DNA of 64,000 bases from Bacteroidota bacterium (GCA_023416995.1 JAEZGI010000033.1:1-64000), one strand, 5' to 3'. Counted from the stretch's first letter, positions 44,624 through 54,167 are shown. Made by a program: numbers and translations. Notes: a model not told the origin generated them from the sequence alone.

Positions 44624-45686
44624 ACCTGTATTTATTTTTTGCAACGGGGATCAATACACGAACCTCCACCAGCTCGGAGTCGACCTGGCGAATGTTAAAA
44701 TTAGCTTTTTGTCCGAATAAAAGATGCAGCCTGTTTTTTGTACTGCTCAAACCGAAGCCGTCGCCATCCCTGTTGTACCCATTGAGGTGCCCGGTGTTCT
44801 GGATAATGAGTTCATGAAAATCGTCCTTATAATCGGAGATCACTTTAACGATCCCGCCCTGGATCTGTTTGCCGATGCCATGTTTGATAGCATTTTCCAC
44901 CAGGGTTTGCAGCATCATAGGAGGAATGGGCAGATCGAGTGTGTCTTCGTCAATATCGTATTCAATATTCAACCTGTCCTCAAAACGAATATGCTCAAGC
45001 GCCAGGTAGTCCTTCACAATGTTCAGTTCCTTTTCAAAGGGAACGGTTTCCAGCTTTTCAGCCTGCATGCTGCTTCGGAGAATGTTACTTAGTTCGGTGA
45101 TTGCATTGCGCGCCCTGCCCGGGTTTTCATCAATCAGCGCCCGAATACTGTTGAGCGCATTAAAAATGAAGTGGGGATTGATATGTGATTTGATCGTTTT
45201 TAATTCAAGTTCCTTAACTACCGCCTCCAGCTTCAATGTGTCAAACTGCTGACGCCGGTTTGTTTCCATGTAGTGATAAAAATAATAGATCAACACCCAG
45301 GGAATAACAAGGAAGCCACTGCTGAGGGTGTTACCTACAAAACGGGTGGTAAGACTTAACCGGCTGTCACCGGACAAACCAAAAACTGCCATTCCGAACA
45401 GGATAAGGATGCTGTTTATAACGCAGGTTACAATGATGGCAAGCGCAAGACGGAGGAAGATTTTTTCGTTGAGCAGTAGCATCCACCGTTTTCTCTTTAT
45501 GTACTCACGAAGCAGGTGTGTACTTAAAATGCCACCCCCTACCATCACCAATATCTTCTGGATCCTTTCGAGATCTATTTTTTCTTTTAAAATAAAAACG
45601 TACAATAATGCTGATAGCCCGCAAAGACCTGCCCAACCTAATATCTGACAGAGCCAATAGTTGGATATTTTCTTATGAATACTCAT
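44601..45686 (-). CDS. LytS/YehU-type sensor histidine kinase
   Basis: 361 residues. Four transmembrane helices (about 13-33, 42-60, 77-102, 118-138), a short coiled coil (145-165) and a His_kinase domain with the box KSHINPHFIFNALNS (167-180) and the N-box LVENAIKHG, followed by GFGLSSTKNRLHLLFG. There is no large extracytoplasmic sensor domain, so the signal is probably membrane-derived or taken from another protein. Its partner LytTR regulator overlaps it. Confidence 0.93.
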   Translation of the reverse strand: MSIHKKISNYWLCQILGWAGLCGLSALLYVFILKEKIDLERIQKILVMVGGGILSTHLLREYIKRKRWMLLLNEKIFLRLALAIIVTCVINSILILFGMAVFGLSGDSRLSLTTRFVGNTLSSGFLVIPWVLIYYFYHYMETNRRQQFDTLKLEAVVKELELKTIKSHINPHFIFNALNSIRALIDENPGRARNAITELSNILRSSMQAEKLETVPFEKELNIVKDYLALEHIRFEDRLNIEYDIDEDTLDLPIPPMMLQTLVENAIKHGIGKQIQGGIVKVISDYKDDFHELIIQNTGHLNGYNRDGDGFGLSSTKNRLHLLFGQKANFNIRQVDSELVEVRVLIPVAKNKYRYDQSYNN

Positions 45687-45696
45687 ATGTATAGAC

Positions 45697-45704
45697 CAAA
45701 TCTA
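45697..45704 (-). promoter_or_regulatory. -7 box for the histidine kinase gene
   Basis: On the minus strand this reads TAGATTTG, matching TAnnTTTG, 11-18 bp upstream of the kinase ATG. No clear -33 element is seen at the expected distance. Confidence 0.45.
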
Positions 45705-45871
45705 GGATTTAGGTAACGCCCGTACCCGTTAAATGGGATATATGGCGTCATTAGGGAACCTCAACTTGTGGGTGGAGTGGTTAATAGTGGATCAAAATAA
45801 ACTATTTTCTTAAAAATCAATGCACTATTGTGAACCACGCGCCGTTCTACGTGTAATCCTAAGATATGGCA

Positions 45872-45904
45872 TTTGTGTCAAAAGGTTTAAAAACAGTATT
45901 TTTG
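45872..45904 (+). promoter_or_regulatory. Promoter of dxs
   Basis: TTTG at 45872-45875 (-33 box), 21 nt, then TATTTTTG at 45897-45904 (-7 box), an exact fit to TTTG/TAnnTTTG. The dxs ATG is 18 bp further on, so the leader is very short. Confidence 0.65.
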
Positions 45905-45922
45905 TCCTCTTAAAATCAAAGA

Positions 45923-47854
45923 ATGAACATCAACCCCGGTCCCCTGCTTCAAACCGTTAATTCACCGGCGGATCTCAGGAAGCTAAGCAAGGAACAACTA
46001 ATCCAGGTGTGTGATGAACTGAGGCAATACATCATTGATGTAGTGAGCGTGCACGGCGGACATTTCGGGGCGAGTCTCGGGGTTGTTGAGCTAACTGTAG
46101 CGCTTCATTATATACTGGATACGCCGCACGACCAACTGGTTTGGGATGTGGGTCACCAGGCCTATGGACACAAGATACTTACCGGCAGAAGAGATAATTT
46201 CTATACAAACCGTAAATACGGCGGGATCAGCGGTTTTCCAAAACGATCTGAAAGTGAGTACGATACCTTCGGTGTGGGCCATTCTTCCACCTCTATAAGT
46301 GCGGCGCTTGGCATGGCACTGGCCGCCAAATACAAAGGCGAGAACAGGAAATCCGTAGCCGTTATCGGCGACGGTGCAATGACGGCCGGTATGGCTTTCG
46401 AGGCAATGAATCACGCCGGTGTTGCAGATACTGACATGTTGATCATTTTGAATGACAACTGTATGAGCATTGATCCCAATGTTGGAGCCTTAAAGGAATA
46501 CCTCACGGACATCACCACTTCCCCGACGTATAACAAGTTTAAAGACGATATCTGGAAGGCGCTTGGTAAACTGCCGGTTGGCGGAAATTTCAGCCGCGGC
46601 ATGGCCAGCAAACTGGAGCATACCATCAAAGGTTTTATAAACAAAAGCAGCAATTTATTTGAATCGCTGAAAATCAGGTATTTCGGCCCGATCGACGGTC
46701 ACAATATCACCAATCTTGTAGATACCCTGAAAGATCTGAAAGATATACCTGGCCCCAAACTGTTACACGTTGTTACAGTAAAAGGGAAGGGTTATGCACT
46801 GGCTGAAAAAGAACAAACCGTGTGGCATGCACCGGGGTTGTTTGATAAGATCACCGGCGAGATATATAAAAAGAAATTTGACCTGCCCCAGCCTCCCAAA
46901 TACCAGGATGTATTTGGCCACACAATGATCGAACTGGCAGAACAGAACGATAAGGTATTCGGTATCACACCAGCGATGCCTTCGGGATCTTCTTTGAAGT
47001 TCATGATGGATAAGATGCCCGACCGCGCTTTTGATGTGGGTATTTGCGAACAACATGCAGTAACAGTAAGCGCCGGCATGGCCACGCAGGGTTTACGCGT
47101 GTTCTGTAACATCTATTCTTCGTTCATGCAGCGCGCTTTCGACCAGGTAGTGCATGATGTAGCCATTCAAAATCTACCGGTGGTAATGTGTCTCGATCGT
47201 GCCGGTCTGGTCGGCGAAGATGGCCCAACCCACCATGGTGCTTATGATATTGCTTATATGCGTCCCATACCAAACCTGGTAGTAAGTGCACCAATGAATG
47301 AGAGCGAACTCCGCAATCTCATGTACACCGCGCAACTTGATAAAACAAACGGGCCGATAGTCATCCGCTACCCGCGGGGCGAAGGTGTGATGCCAGAATG
47401 GAAAACGCCGTTTGAAGAAATCACCATCGGTAAAGGAAGGAAGCTGAGGGATGGAAAAGATATCGCTGTACTCTCGCTTGGTCATCCCGGAAATTTCGTT
47501 ACCGCAGCTCTCCGTGAACTTCGAACTGAAGGATTGAATCCTGCACATTATGATATGCGTTTTGCAAAGCCGCTTGATGAAGAGATGCTGCATGAAGTTT
47601 TTAGCAAGTATTCAAAGGTAGTGACCGTAGAGGATGGAACCATTGTTGGTGGATTCGGCTCAGCGATTCTTGAATTCATGGCTTCACATAATTATAAGGC
47701 GGAAGTTAAAATACTTGGCATTCCTGACCGCCTTGTGGAACACGGTACGCTGAAACAGTTACACGCTGAATGTGGTTATGATGCAACCGGCATTGCAAAT
47801 ACGATCCGGGAAATGATGGCTGAACAGGTTGTAGTCAGTAATATCCTGCAATAA
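45923..47854 (+). CDS. dxs: 1-deoxy-D-xylulose-5-phosphate synthase
   Basis: 643 residues. It joins pyruvate and glyceraldehyde 3-phosphate in the first step of the MEP isoprenoid pathway, using thiamine diphosphate. N-terminal thiamine motif VIGDGAMTAGMAFEAMNHAG ... NDN, the HH-type GGHFGASLGVVEL loop, GLFDKITGEI; transketolase-like middle domain with GEDGPTHHGAYDIAYMR; C-terminal DYMRFAKPLDEE-like region (DMRFAKPLDEE) and VVTVEDGTIVGGFGSA. Normal length. It supplies isoprenoids that the GGGP synthase and undecaprenyl pathways consume. scpA converges 8 bp downstream. Confidence 0.97.
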   Translation: MNINPGPLLQTVNSPADLRKLSKEQLIQVCDELRQYIIDVVSVHGGHFGASLGVVELTVALHYILDTPHDQLVWDVGHQAYGHKILTGRRDNFYTNRKYGGISGFPKRSESEYDTFGVGHSSTSISAALGMALAAKYKGENRKSVAVIGDGAMTAGMAFEAMNHAGVADTDMLIILNDNCMSIDPNVGALKEYLTDITTSPTYNKFKDDIWKALGKLPVGGNFSRGMASKLEHTIKGFINKSSNLFESLKIRYFGPIDGHNITNLVDTLKDLKDIPGPKLLHVVTVKGKGYALAEKEQTVWHAPGLFDKITGEIYKKKFDLPQPPKYQDVFGHTMIELAEQNDKVFGITPAMPSGSSLKFMMDKMPDRAFDVGICEQHAVTVSAGMATQGLRVFCNIYSSFMQRAFDQVVHDVAIQNLPVVMCLDRAGLVGEDGPTHHGAYDIAYMRPIPNLVVSAPMNESELRNLMYTAQLDKTNGPIVIRYPRGEGVMPEWKTPFEEITIGKGRKLRDGKDIAVLSLGHPGNFVTAALRELRTEGLNPAHYDMRFAKPLDEEMLHEVFSKYSKVVTVEDGTIVGGFGSAILEFMASHNYKAEVKILGIPDRLVEHGTLKQLHAECGYDATGIANTIREMMAEQVVVSNILQ

Positions 47855-47862
47855 GGATCCAA

Positions 47863-48645
47863 TCAGTTTGCAAAAGCATCAAATACAACATCTTCTTCCC
47901 TGTTTTCATTGTATTCAACGATGAAGTTGTTGCGTCCTTCCCCGATCATGAGGGTCATATATTTCTGTTGAACCAGTTCAAGTAGCGAAAGAAACAGGAA
48001 TATGGCATGAATCCTGTCCTGGCAGGGCTCAAATATCTTGTCGAAAGACATTACTTTTTCTTTCTGCACCGTTTCCAGCATGTGGGCACGGCTGCCCTCC
48101 ATTGTATAGTTGTAATTAACAACCGTGTGCACCGGCTTTTGCTTCTGCATCTCGAGGCGTTTGATCACCTTTTCAAAGGTTTTCATCAACTTGAAAAGCG
48201 TGATGGCCTGTATTTCGGTGCCTTCCCCGCTTTGTTCGCCAATGAGCGCCAATTCTGCATGACTGTTACCGCGTTTCACCATCAGCATCCGCATGGCTTC
48301 CATTTCAGCCATTCTTGCTGCCGCTTCTTTGAAGCGCTTGTATTCCATGATCTTGTCCACCAGTTCCTGCCGGGGATCAATCTCGTTTCCCTGGCTATCA
48401 AGTTCCTTCCTTGGCAATAGCAATTTTGCCTTAATTCGCATTAGCGTAGATACAAATAAGATGAACTCACTGGAAAGTTCAATATTCAGCTTTTCCTGGG
48501 TATGGATATATTCAAGAAAGTCCTTTATTATCTTGGTGATCGGAATATTATAAATGTCCAGTTCATCACGCTCAATAAAGAACAATAGCAGGTCAAACGG
48601 TCCCTCAAACTGGGGCAACACTATCTGGTAAGTCGGTTGATTCAA
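47863..48645 (-). CDS. scpA: Segregation and condensation protein A
   Basis: 260 residues. The N-terminus is the kleisin motif YQIVLPQFEGPFDLLLFFIERDELDIYNIPI, the middle an acidic helical linker (EFILFVSTLMRIKAKLLLP), and the C-terminus a winged-helix-like region ending in NREEDVVFDAF. ScpA bridges the SMC dimer with ScpB in chromosome condensation. scpB is not in the window. It converges with dxs with 8 bp between stops. Confidence 0.93.
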   Translation of the reverse strand: MNQPTYQIVLPQFEGPFDLLLFFIERDELDIYNIPITKIIKDFLEYIHTQEKLNIELSSEFILFVSTLMRIKAKLLLPRKELDSQGNEIDPRQELVDKIMEYKRFKEAAARMAEMEAMRMLMVKRGNSHAELALIGEQSGEGTEIQAITLFKLMKTFEKVIKRLEMQKQKPVHTVVNYNYTMEGSRAHMLETVQKEKVMSFDKIFEPCQDRIHAIFLFLSLLELVQQKYMTLMIGEGRNNFIVEYNENREEDVVFDAFAN

Positions 48646-48780
48646 AACACACTCATTTATACGTACAAGACAAACCTACACCAATTATCGCCAGCATAAA
48701 AAACACATAACTCACATTTCCGGACCCCCAATGTGGAATAAAAAAACCACGTTTTAATTAATAAAACACCGGTCAAATGC

Positions 48781-48813
48781 AAAAATCCGGCTTTTTCAAT
48801 GCCGGATTTTTTT
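48781..48813 (-). terminator. Terminator after the DUF3078 gene (works on both strands)
   Basis: Stem aaaatccggc (48782-48791) and gccggatttt (48801-48810), 9-nt loop. T-run on the plus strand to 48813 and A-run on the left (T-run on the minus strand). The only coding unit that ends here is the minus-strand DUF3078 gene. Confidence 0.82.
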
Positions 48814-48858
48814 AATGCGATCGGTAAGCACTTGTGGCTAAAGTTGTACCTGTAATTT

Positions 48859-49908
48859 TTAGAATGTCAATGAAAATCCAACTGCAAGTAATGATCTCAA
48901 CTGCGCAGCTGCTGAAGATTTTTCTTCACCAAACTGCCGAACATCATCGTCATATATGAGATCGAAGTTATAGGTTACATTAAGATATTTGTTCACCTTC
49001 ATCACCAGCAGATTAGTCCAGAACACATCCACGTTTTGTGGTTTTGGTTCATTTTTTTCAATCAGTAACTCCCCTGGTCCTGTGGCAGTAAACCGATCCG
49101 TTTTCAGGTAGTTTGAATACAGATCGAGCCTGGATTTATAACTAACGTTTTTAAAGATCTCTTTCGCAAAATTTACCGATGCAAATCCACCTACCTCGGC
49201 CCTCACCTTTTTTGCAGGATTTACCCCGTACAGCGCTGCCAATGGCAATTCAAAACCACCACCGTCAGCCGCAGGAATAACTCCATCCGGGAAAAAATAA
49301 CTTCCGGGCTGATTGGTGACGATCACAAACCGCGCAGACACCGGCGAAACAAAAACATTGAAGTAAGGAGCAGGATGGTAATCAATACCCGGAGCAACAA
49401 TCATATAAGCAGGAGCCATAAAATTGGATGTAGCTTTCTGATAACCCTTACCCAGGTAATTATAATCGTAGCCGGGAGCAAATTGTGTTCTGAAATTCAA
49501 AACACCGGCAAGACTTAGTTTGTCGCTGATCTCGTGACCCGCCTTGCTATATAGATCGATTTTGTCGTCTGTTTTACGCAGACCGGTTGATGTTGTATTT
49601 ACCATTGCATAACCGAGGTCCAATGTATTATCCCATCTGAATTTTCCGGACCGGTAGTTTGCGTAAACGCTCAGGTACCCGGCGATGGACAATGAAAATC
49701 TCTCAGCGCCCGCTGCCCAGTTTTTACTGGAACCCTGGCCAACATTAAGCGTAAAAACACCGCCTTTCCGCCAACCCGATATATGTGCCGTATCGTTGCT
49801 GAAAGCTTTTTTATCGGCGGTTTCGTGGATCGATTTAATTACACCATCCTGGGAATTTGCAATAAAAAATACAGAAACTCCCAACAGTGTAAGCACAAAA
49901 GTTTTCAT
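48859..49908 (-). CDS. DUF3078 family protein, probable outer-membrane beta-barrel
   Basis: 349 residues from the ATG at 49908 (MKTFVLTLLGVSVFFIANSQ); an in-frame extension to 49965 lacks a sensible signal. After the signal peptide, WRKGGVFTLNVGQGSSKNWAAGAERFSLSIAGYLSVYANYRSG and FRWDNTLDLGYAMVNT match DUF3078. The chain is full of alternating beta strands and ends in a terminal aromatic residue, ...LLAVGFSLTF, as expected for Bam-inserted barrels. Function unknown. Confidence 0.82.
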   Translation of the reverse strand: MKTFVLTLLGVSVFFIANSQDGVIKSIHETADKKAFSNDTAHISGWRKGGVFTLNVGQGSSKNWAAGAERFSLSIAGYLSVYANYRSGKFRWDNTLDLGYAMVNTTSTGLRKTDDKIDLYSKAGHEISDKLSLAGVLNFRTQFAPGYDYNYLGKGYQKATSNFMAPAYMIVAPGIDYHPAPYFNVFVSPVSARFVIVTNQPGSYFFPDGVIPAADGGGFELPLAALYGVNPAKKVRAEVGGFASVNFAKEIFKNVSYKSRLDLYSNYLKTDRFTATGPGELLIEKNEPKPQNVDVFWTNLLVMKVNKYLNVTYNFDLIYDDDVRQFGEEKSSAAAQLRSLLAVGFSLTF

Positions 49909-50003
49909 GAAATATTGATTTGAGTGATGACAATAATTACCCCTTAGCAAGCATAAGCCTGCCATTTGCCAGTTAAACAGACAGCTTACAAATTCAGGGG
50001 AGG

Positions 50004-50387
50004 TTAACGTTTTTTCAATTCGTCGCGGATCTCCATAAGAAGCTTTTCAGTTGCTGTTGGAGCAGGCGGAGCAGCCGGAGCTTCTGCTTCTTTTTTCTTC
50101 AGTTTGTTTATACCTCTGATCAGCAAAAACAGGATTAAAGCAACCAGTAAAAAGTTAATGATGGCAGATAAGAACATGCCGTATTTAACCGTTCCAAATA
50201 TCGTTAGTTCTTCAAGATGCGTAAGATTTGCAGCCTCAAGTACAGGCTTCAATAACAACGGTGTTATAACATCTTCTATAAGTGAGTTTACTATTTTACT
50301 GAAGGCGGCGCCGATGATAACTGCAATGGCCAGTTCCACTACATTACCCTTCAGGGCAAATTTTTTGAACTCAGTAATGAAGCCCAT
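50004..50387 (-). CDS. mscL: Large-conductance mechanosensitive channel
   Basis: 127 residues: N-terminal amphipathic helix MGFITEFKKFALKGNVVELAIAVIIGAAFSKIV with TM1, a periplasmic loop, TM2 (FLSAIINFLLVALILFLLIRGI) and a charged C-terminal bundle ...ATEKLLMEIRDELKKR. The Ala/Pro-rich stretch EAPAAPPAP precedes the bundle. MscL opens under membrane tension to release osmolytes during hypo-osmotic shock. Single-gene unit. Confidence 0.95.
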   Translation of the reverse strand: MGFITEFKKFALKGNVVELAIAVIIGAAFSKIVNSLIEDVITPLLLKPVLEAANLTHLEELTIFGTVKYGMFLSAIINFLLVALILFLLIRGINKLKKKEAEAPAAPPAPTATEKLLMEIRDELKKR

Positions 50388-50461
50388 AAGTTGATTTTTT
50401 TGATTAAGGATGAATACTCCAACTAATTTAATCTATTTACCGATGCGAAATTAGATAAGTT

Positions 50462-51226
50462 TTAGGAAACCTGCTTGCCTGGAATATCGCCCGCAGGAAA
50501 TTCCATGTCGAGTGATTCAAGTTTATCAAGCAGTGATTTCGCTATAAGATATTCTTTATACCAATTCTGATCTGCAGGTACAATAACCCACGGCACTTCA
50601 TTACAATATTCAAAGCAATCTTCATACATTCTTATATACTCATCACGCAGCTTTGCTTCAGCAAAATCACGTTCATTATACTTCCATTGCTTTTCAGGGT
50701 TAGTTATTCTTTCATTGAGCCGAACCTGTTGTTCCTCCTGCGACACATGCAGATAAAACTTTAATATATGCGTATTGTTATGTTCGGTTAAAAGGCGCTC
50801 GAAATCATTAATGGCAAGCATCCTTTTCCTGGCTGTTGCGTCATCGCACCATTTGTGTACGCGTGTTACCAGTATATCTTCATAATGTGATCTGTTGAAT
50901 ACCTGGATCACACCTTTTGCAGGTGCATGTTTATGTATACGCCATAGGAAATCATGTGCAAGCTCTTCTTCGGTGGGCACTTTGAATGATTGAACCAGCA
51001 CACCCTGAGGATTCAACGTACCAAATACATCCCTGATGACTCCATCTTTTCCACTTGCATCCATGCCTTGCAAGATCACCAACACACTATGTTTTGATTC
51101 AGCATACAGCAGGTTCTGCAACTTGTTTAAACGTTTTAGTATCTCATCGGTTTTAACTTTGGTTTCTTCTTTATCGAAGCCTTTTGGTGCCCTGCAACTT
51201 ATTTCAGCAAGTGTAATTTTCTCCAT
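50462..51226 (-). CDS. Polyphosphate kinase 2 family protein
   Basis: 254 residues, single-domain PPK2. Walker A GMDASGKDG at 54-62, lid and substrate residues in PTEEELAHDFLWRIHKHAPAKGVIQVFNRSHYEDILVTRVH, and a C-terminal WVIVPADQNWYKEYLIA. It moves phosphate between polyphosphate and nucleotides; whether AMP, ADP or GDP is preferred cannot be told from the motifs. The short single-domain form favours nucleotide phosphorylation. Confidence 0.88.
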   Translation of the reverse strand: MEKITLAEISCRAPKGFDKEETKVKTDEILKRLNKLQNLLYAESKHSVLVILQGMDASGKDGVIRDVFGTLNPQGVLVQSFKVPTEEELAHDFLWRIHKHAPAKGVIQVFNRSHYEDILVTRVHKWCDDATARKRMLAINDFERLLTEHNNTHILKFYLHVSQEEQQVRLNERITNPEKQWKYNERDFAEAKLRDEYIRMYEDCFEYCNEVPWVIVPADQNWYKEYLIAKSLLDKLESLDMEFPAGDIPGKQVS

Positions 51227-51278
51227 ATATTTTTGCTGCTTATTTATCTCTGAATTTCGGCTGTACTTGGCAGACCGA

Positions 51279-51286
51279 CAAAAATA
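51279..51286 (-). promoter_or_regulatory. -7 box for the PPK2 gene
   Basis: Reads TATTTTTG on the minus strand, an exact TAnnTTTG, 53-60 bp upstream of the PPK2 ATG. No -33 box is seen at the usual spacing. It lies just before the divergent EamA start. Confidence 0.4.
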
Positions 51287-51289
51287 AAA

Positions 51290-52222
51290 ATGATCAGTTC
51301 AGGTATCAGCTTACGCAACTGGCTTCTCTTTGGTCTGTTATCATTCATCTGGGGAAGTAGTTTTATCCTGATGAAAGCAGGACTCACTGCACTACACCCT
51401 TACCAGGTTGGAGCGATAAGAATGGTAAGCGGAGGACTTGTGTTACTACCACTCGCTTTTATGCAGCTTCGGCGATACAGTATATCAACAATTGGTTTGA
51501 TATTGTTATCGGGTTTACTTGGCAGTTTCTTTCCTGCTTATCTATTTTGTATAGCCGAAACCCGGCTTGACAGTTCACTGGCAGGTTTCATGAACGCTTT
51601 CACGCCACTGATCACAATCTGTCTCGGTATTATTTTTTTTAAAAAAGAAATACCACGTCACAAAATTGGCGGGGTAATAATTGGGTTTTGCGGTATGTTA
51701 CTGTTACTGCTTGCAGCTGAAACTGTCGACATAACCTATCTTTCATACGCTGGTTTTGTTTTACTTGCTGTACTGTGTTATGCTATTAATATTAATCTTG
51801 TCAGCAGGTATCTTTCGCATGTAAGCCCGATTCATATTGCAGCGATTGGCTTTTCGTTGTTGTTGCCGGTTTCGCTGATTATTCTTGTATCCACCGGTTA
51901 TTTTGATCTGCCTTTAAGCAATGCGGATTATCTTTTTGCGAGCACTGCTGGCGCAGTACTGGGTGTGCTTGGCACTGCCGTGGCCACGGTAATTTTTTAT
52001 ATCCTCATTAAAAATGCAGGCGTTGTATTTTCTTCTATGGTTACTTACGGCGTTCCGTTTATTGCACTTGGCTGGGGATTGATAGCGGGCGATTCAATGA
52101 CTTTATTACAAGTGTTGGGGCTGGTGGTGATATTATCCGGGGTGTACCTTACCAATCGTAATGGAACGGCACAAAAAAAAGATGAACTTTTGCCCGAATC
52201 GCCCGGCAGGGATCCGCTGTAG
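51290..52222 (+). CDS. EamA-family transporter (DMT superfamily)
   Basis: 310 residues with about ten hydrophobic helices in two EamA repeats. The first starts with LFGLLSFIWGSSFILMKAGLTAL and the second with SYAGFVLLAVLCYAININLVSRYL. The C-terminus is a hydrophilic tail AQKKDELLPESPGRDPL. These are inner-membrane exporters of amino acids, metabolites or nucleotide-sugars; the substrate is unknown. The last codons overlap the frr terminator hairpin. Confidence 0.88.
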   Translation: MISSGISLRNWLLFGLLSFIWGSSFILMKAGLTALHPYQVGAIRMVSGGLVLLPLAFMQLRRYSISTIGLILLSGLLGSFFPAYLFCIAETRLDSSLAGFMNAFTPLITICLGIIFFKKEIPRHKIGGVIIGFCGMLLLLLAAETVDITYLSYAGFVLLAVLCYAININLVSRYLSHVSPIHIAAIGFSLLLPVSLIILVSTGYFDLPLSNADYLFASTAGAVLGVLGTAVATVIFYILIKNAGVVFSSMVTYGVPFIALGWGLIAGDSMTLLQVLGLVVILSGVYLTNRNGTAQKKDELLPESPGRDPL

Positions 52223-52234
52223 CAAAAGTTCATC
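52173..52234 (-). terminator. frr terminator lying partly inside the EamA gene end
   Basis: Perfect 13-bp inverted repeat gatgaacttttgc (52181-52193) and gcaaaagttcatc (52222-52234), 28-nt loop, with eight A at 52173-52180 on the plus strand (U-run on the minus transcript). It lies 10 bp beyond the frr stop. The left arm and loop are EamA codons. Confidence 0.78.
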
Positions 52235-52243
52235 CTGACCAGA

Positions 52244-52807
52244 TCAGACGGTCATGATTTCTTTTTCCTTGGCAGCAAAAGTTTTTTCTACCTGCAGAAT
52301 ATATTTGTCGGTGAGTTCCTGGATTTCTTTTTCAGCGTCTTTGCAAATATCCTCGCTAAGTCCGTTCTTCTGCAGTTTTTTCACTTGTTCCATTGCATCG
52401 CGACGAATATTCCGGATGGCAACTTTTGAATTTTCACCTTCACTGTTTGCGCGTTTAACAAGTTCCTTTCTTCTTTCCTCCGTAAGAGGGGGCATAAACA
52501 AACGGATGATAACGCCATCATTTTGCGGTGTTACGCCAAGATTAGCTGCTATGATTGCGCGTTCAATTGGCTGTAACATATTTTTTTCCCAGGGCTGAAT
52601 CGTCAAAGTGCGGGCATCAGCCACAGAAACGTTACCAACCTGGTTAACCGGAGTAGGAGATCCGTAATAGTCAACCACAAGTCCTTCTACCAGGTTCGGA
52701 TTTGCCTTACCGGCACGTACCTTAATCAGCTCGGCTTCAAGGTGACTGATGGCCTTATTCATCCCTTCGTGCGCCTCTTCGATTATCAAACTAAGCTCTT
52801 CTGACAT
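52244..52807 (-). CDS. frr: Ribosome recycling factor
   Basis: 187 residues, three-helix-bundle plus beta domain. EAHEGMNKAISHLEAELIKVRAGKANPNLVEGLVVDYYGSPTPVNQVGNVSVADARTLTIQPWEK and LTEERRKELVKRANSEGENSKVAIRNIRRDAM are canonical. With EF-G it splits the post-termination ribosome. A promoter is at 52828-52859. No pyrH neighbour is seen. Confidence 0.97.
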   Translation of the reverse strand: MSEELSLIIEEAHEGMNKAISHLEAELIKVRAGKANPNLVEGLVVDYYGSPTPVNQVGNVSVADARTLTIQPWEKNMLQPIERAIIAANLGVTPQNDGVIIRLFMPPLTEERRKELVKRANSEGENSKVAIRNIRRDAMEQVKKLQKNGLSEDICKDAEKEIQELTDKYILQVEKTFAAKEKEIMTV

Positions 52808-52827
52808 AAAATATTTTTATTTCGGTG

Positions 52828-52859
52828 CAAACCTAAAAAAAGATCACTATGTAATCAAT
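52828..52859 (-). promoter_or_regulatory. Promoter of frr
   Basis: Minus strand: ATTG (-33 like, 52856-52859), 20 nt, TAGGTTTG (52828-52835), an exact -7 box, 21-28 bp upstream of the frr ATG. Confidence 0.55.
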
Positions 52860-53976
52860 TTTTGTGCTCCAGAATGGTGTCTTTTGTGAGGGGAACGATC
52901 TTCGAATGAGGCTGATCCGGATGGGTTTTGGCAACAAACAGCCTGGGTTTTGGCCGGGTATAATACAGGGCCGCAATACCTGCAAAGAAGAGTATGATAG
53001 TATAAAATATCAACCAGGTGCAACCCCAGGTTCTGCAAAAATAACTGAGGATGATTACCGCCAGGTTGATTGAAACCAGTGTAATCGTGATGGCCCGGTG
53101 TGACAATCCTTTATCGAGTAATAAATGGTGAACATGGTTCCTGTCCGGGCTGAATGGTGAACGCCGGTTAAAAATCCTGATCGCAAACACCCGCAGTGTA
53201 TCAAGTAAAGGCACCATAAGCAAGGCAAATCCGATAGCAGGTGCCGCCTCGATAGGAAAGCTGGTGCCGGGCAGGTCGGCAACATTGATAAACTTAACCA
53301 CCAGTATTGCGTTGATAAGGCCGATAAGCATCGAACCGGTGTCGCCCATAAAAATTTTCGCTGGCTGAAAATTAAAAATAAGAAAGGCCGCAACGCTGCC
53401 CGCTGTGGCAAAAGCAAGTATCGAATAAGAATACAGATCTATTTGCAGAAAGTATAATCCAAAAATAGTTGAAGCCATCAAACCGAGGCTGCCGGCCAAT
53501 CCATCAATACCATCTATGAGGTTGAAGCTGTTGATGATTACAATAATGGTAAAGTATGTCAGCAATAGGCTGAACATATCCGGTAGTTCATAGATCCCGA
53601 GAAACCCATGCATGCTTTTTATCTGGACCCCGCCTTTATATATGATGAGAAAAGTAGCGAGCACCTGGCCAATGAACTTCTTAATGGGAGAAATAATCAG
53701 GATATCATCCTTCACCCCAAGAAAAAATATTACAAATGCTGCCGCGAAAAAATATTGAAATTCGGCTGCCACCTGGAACCTCAGTGTTACCAGGCAGGCT
53801 AATATAAAACCTGCAAATATGCCTAGCCCGCCCAAAGACGGAATCGGTGCCTGGTGAATTTTTCGTTCATCAGGGATATCAAATAATTTTTTTCGTTCAG
53901 AAACAGTAATGATAGCAGGAATGGACAGGAGCGTGATCGTAAAAGAAATAGCTATAGTAAGTAAAACATCAAACAT
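52855..53976 (-). CDS. WecA/MraY-family glycosyl-1-phosphate transferase
   Basis: 373 residues with about ten membrane helices. Polyprenyl-phosphate N-acetylhexosamine-1-phosphate transferase motifs: SLGGLGIFAGFI, GVKDDILIISPIKK (catalytic DD), FNLIDGIDGLAGSLG, and the WecA-type DRNHVHHLLLDKGLSHR. This loads UDP-GlcNAc-type sugar phosphate onto undecaprenyl phosphate, starting O-antigen, capsule or teichoic-type polymer. A true MraY would normally sit in the mur cluster, and the His-rich loop favours WecA. Cytoplasmic-side active site. Confidence 0.9.
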   Translation of the reverse strand: MFDVLLTIAISFTITLLSIPAIITVSERKKLFDIPDERKIHQAPIPSLGGLGIFAGFILACLVTLRFQVAAEFQYFFAAAFVIFFLGVKDDILIISPIKKFIGQVLATFLIIYKGGVQIKSMHGFLGIYELPDMFSLLLTYFTIIVIINSFNLIDGIDGLAGSLGLMASTIFGLYFLQIDLYSYSILAFATAGSVAAFLIFNFQPAKIFMGDTGSMLIGLINAILVVKFINVADLPGTSFPIEAAPAIGFALLMVPLLDTLRVFAIRIFNRRSPFSPDRNHVHHLLLDKGLSHRAITITLVSINLAVIILSYFCRTWGCTWLIFYTIILFFAGIAALYYTRPKPRLFVAKTHPDQPHSKIVPLTKDTILEHKN

Positions 53977-54167
53977 CAGACTGCTTTTGTGGTGGTAAAA
54001 TTCGCTCCGCTGTTCTACGTTTGGCCCATAGCCCTGACTTCACCGGGGTGCAAATTAATATTTGTTTCGCTAATAACCTCTTTTCCTCCGCGCCTTTATT
54101 CGCATCTATAAGTAATCATATAAGTCAAAAACTTTGGGTTATTTAACGTCCAGATACAGAATTCCTT

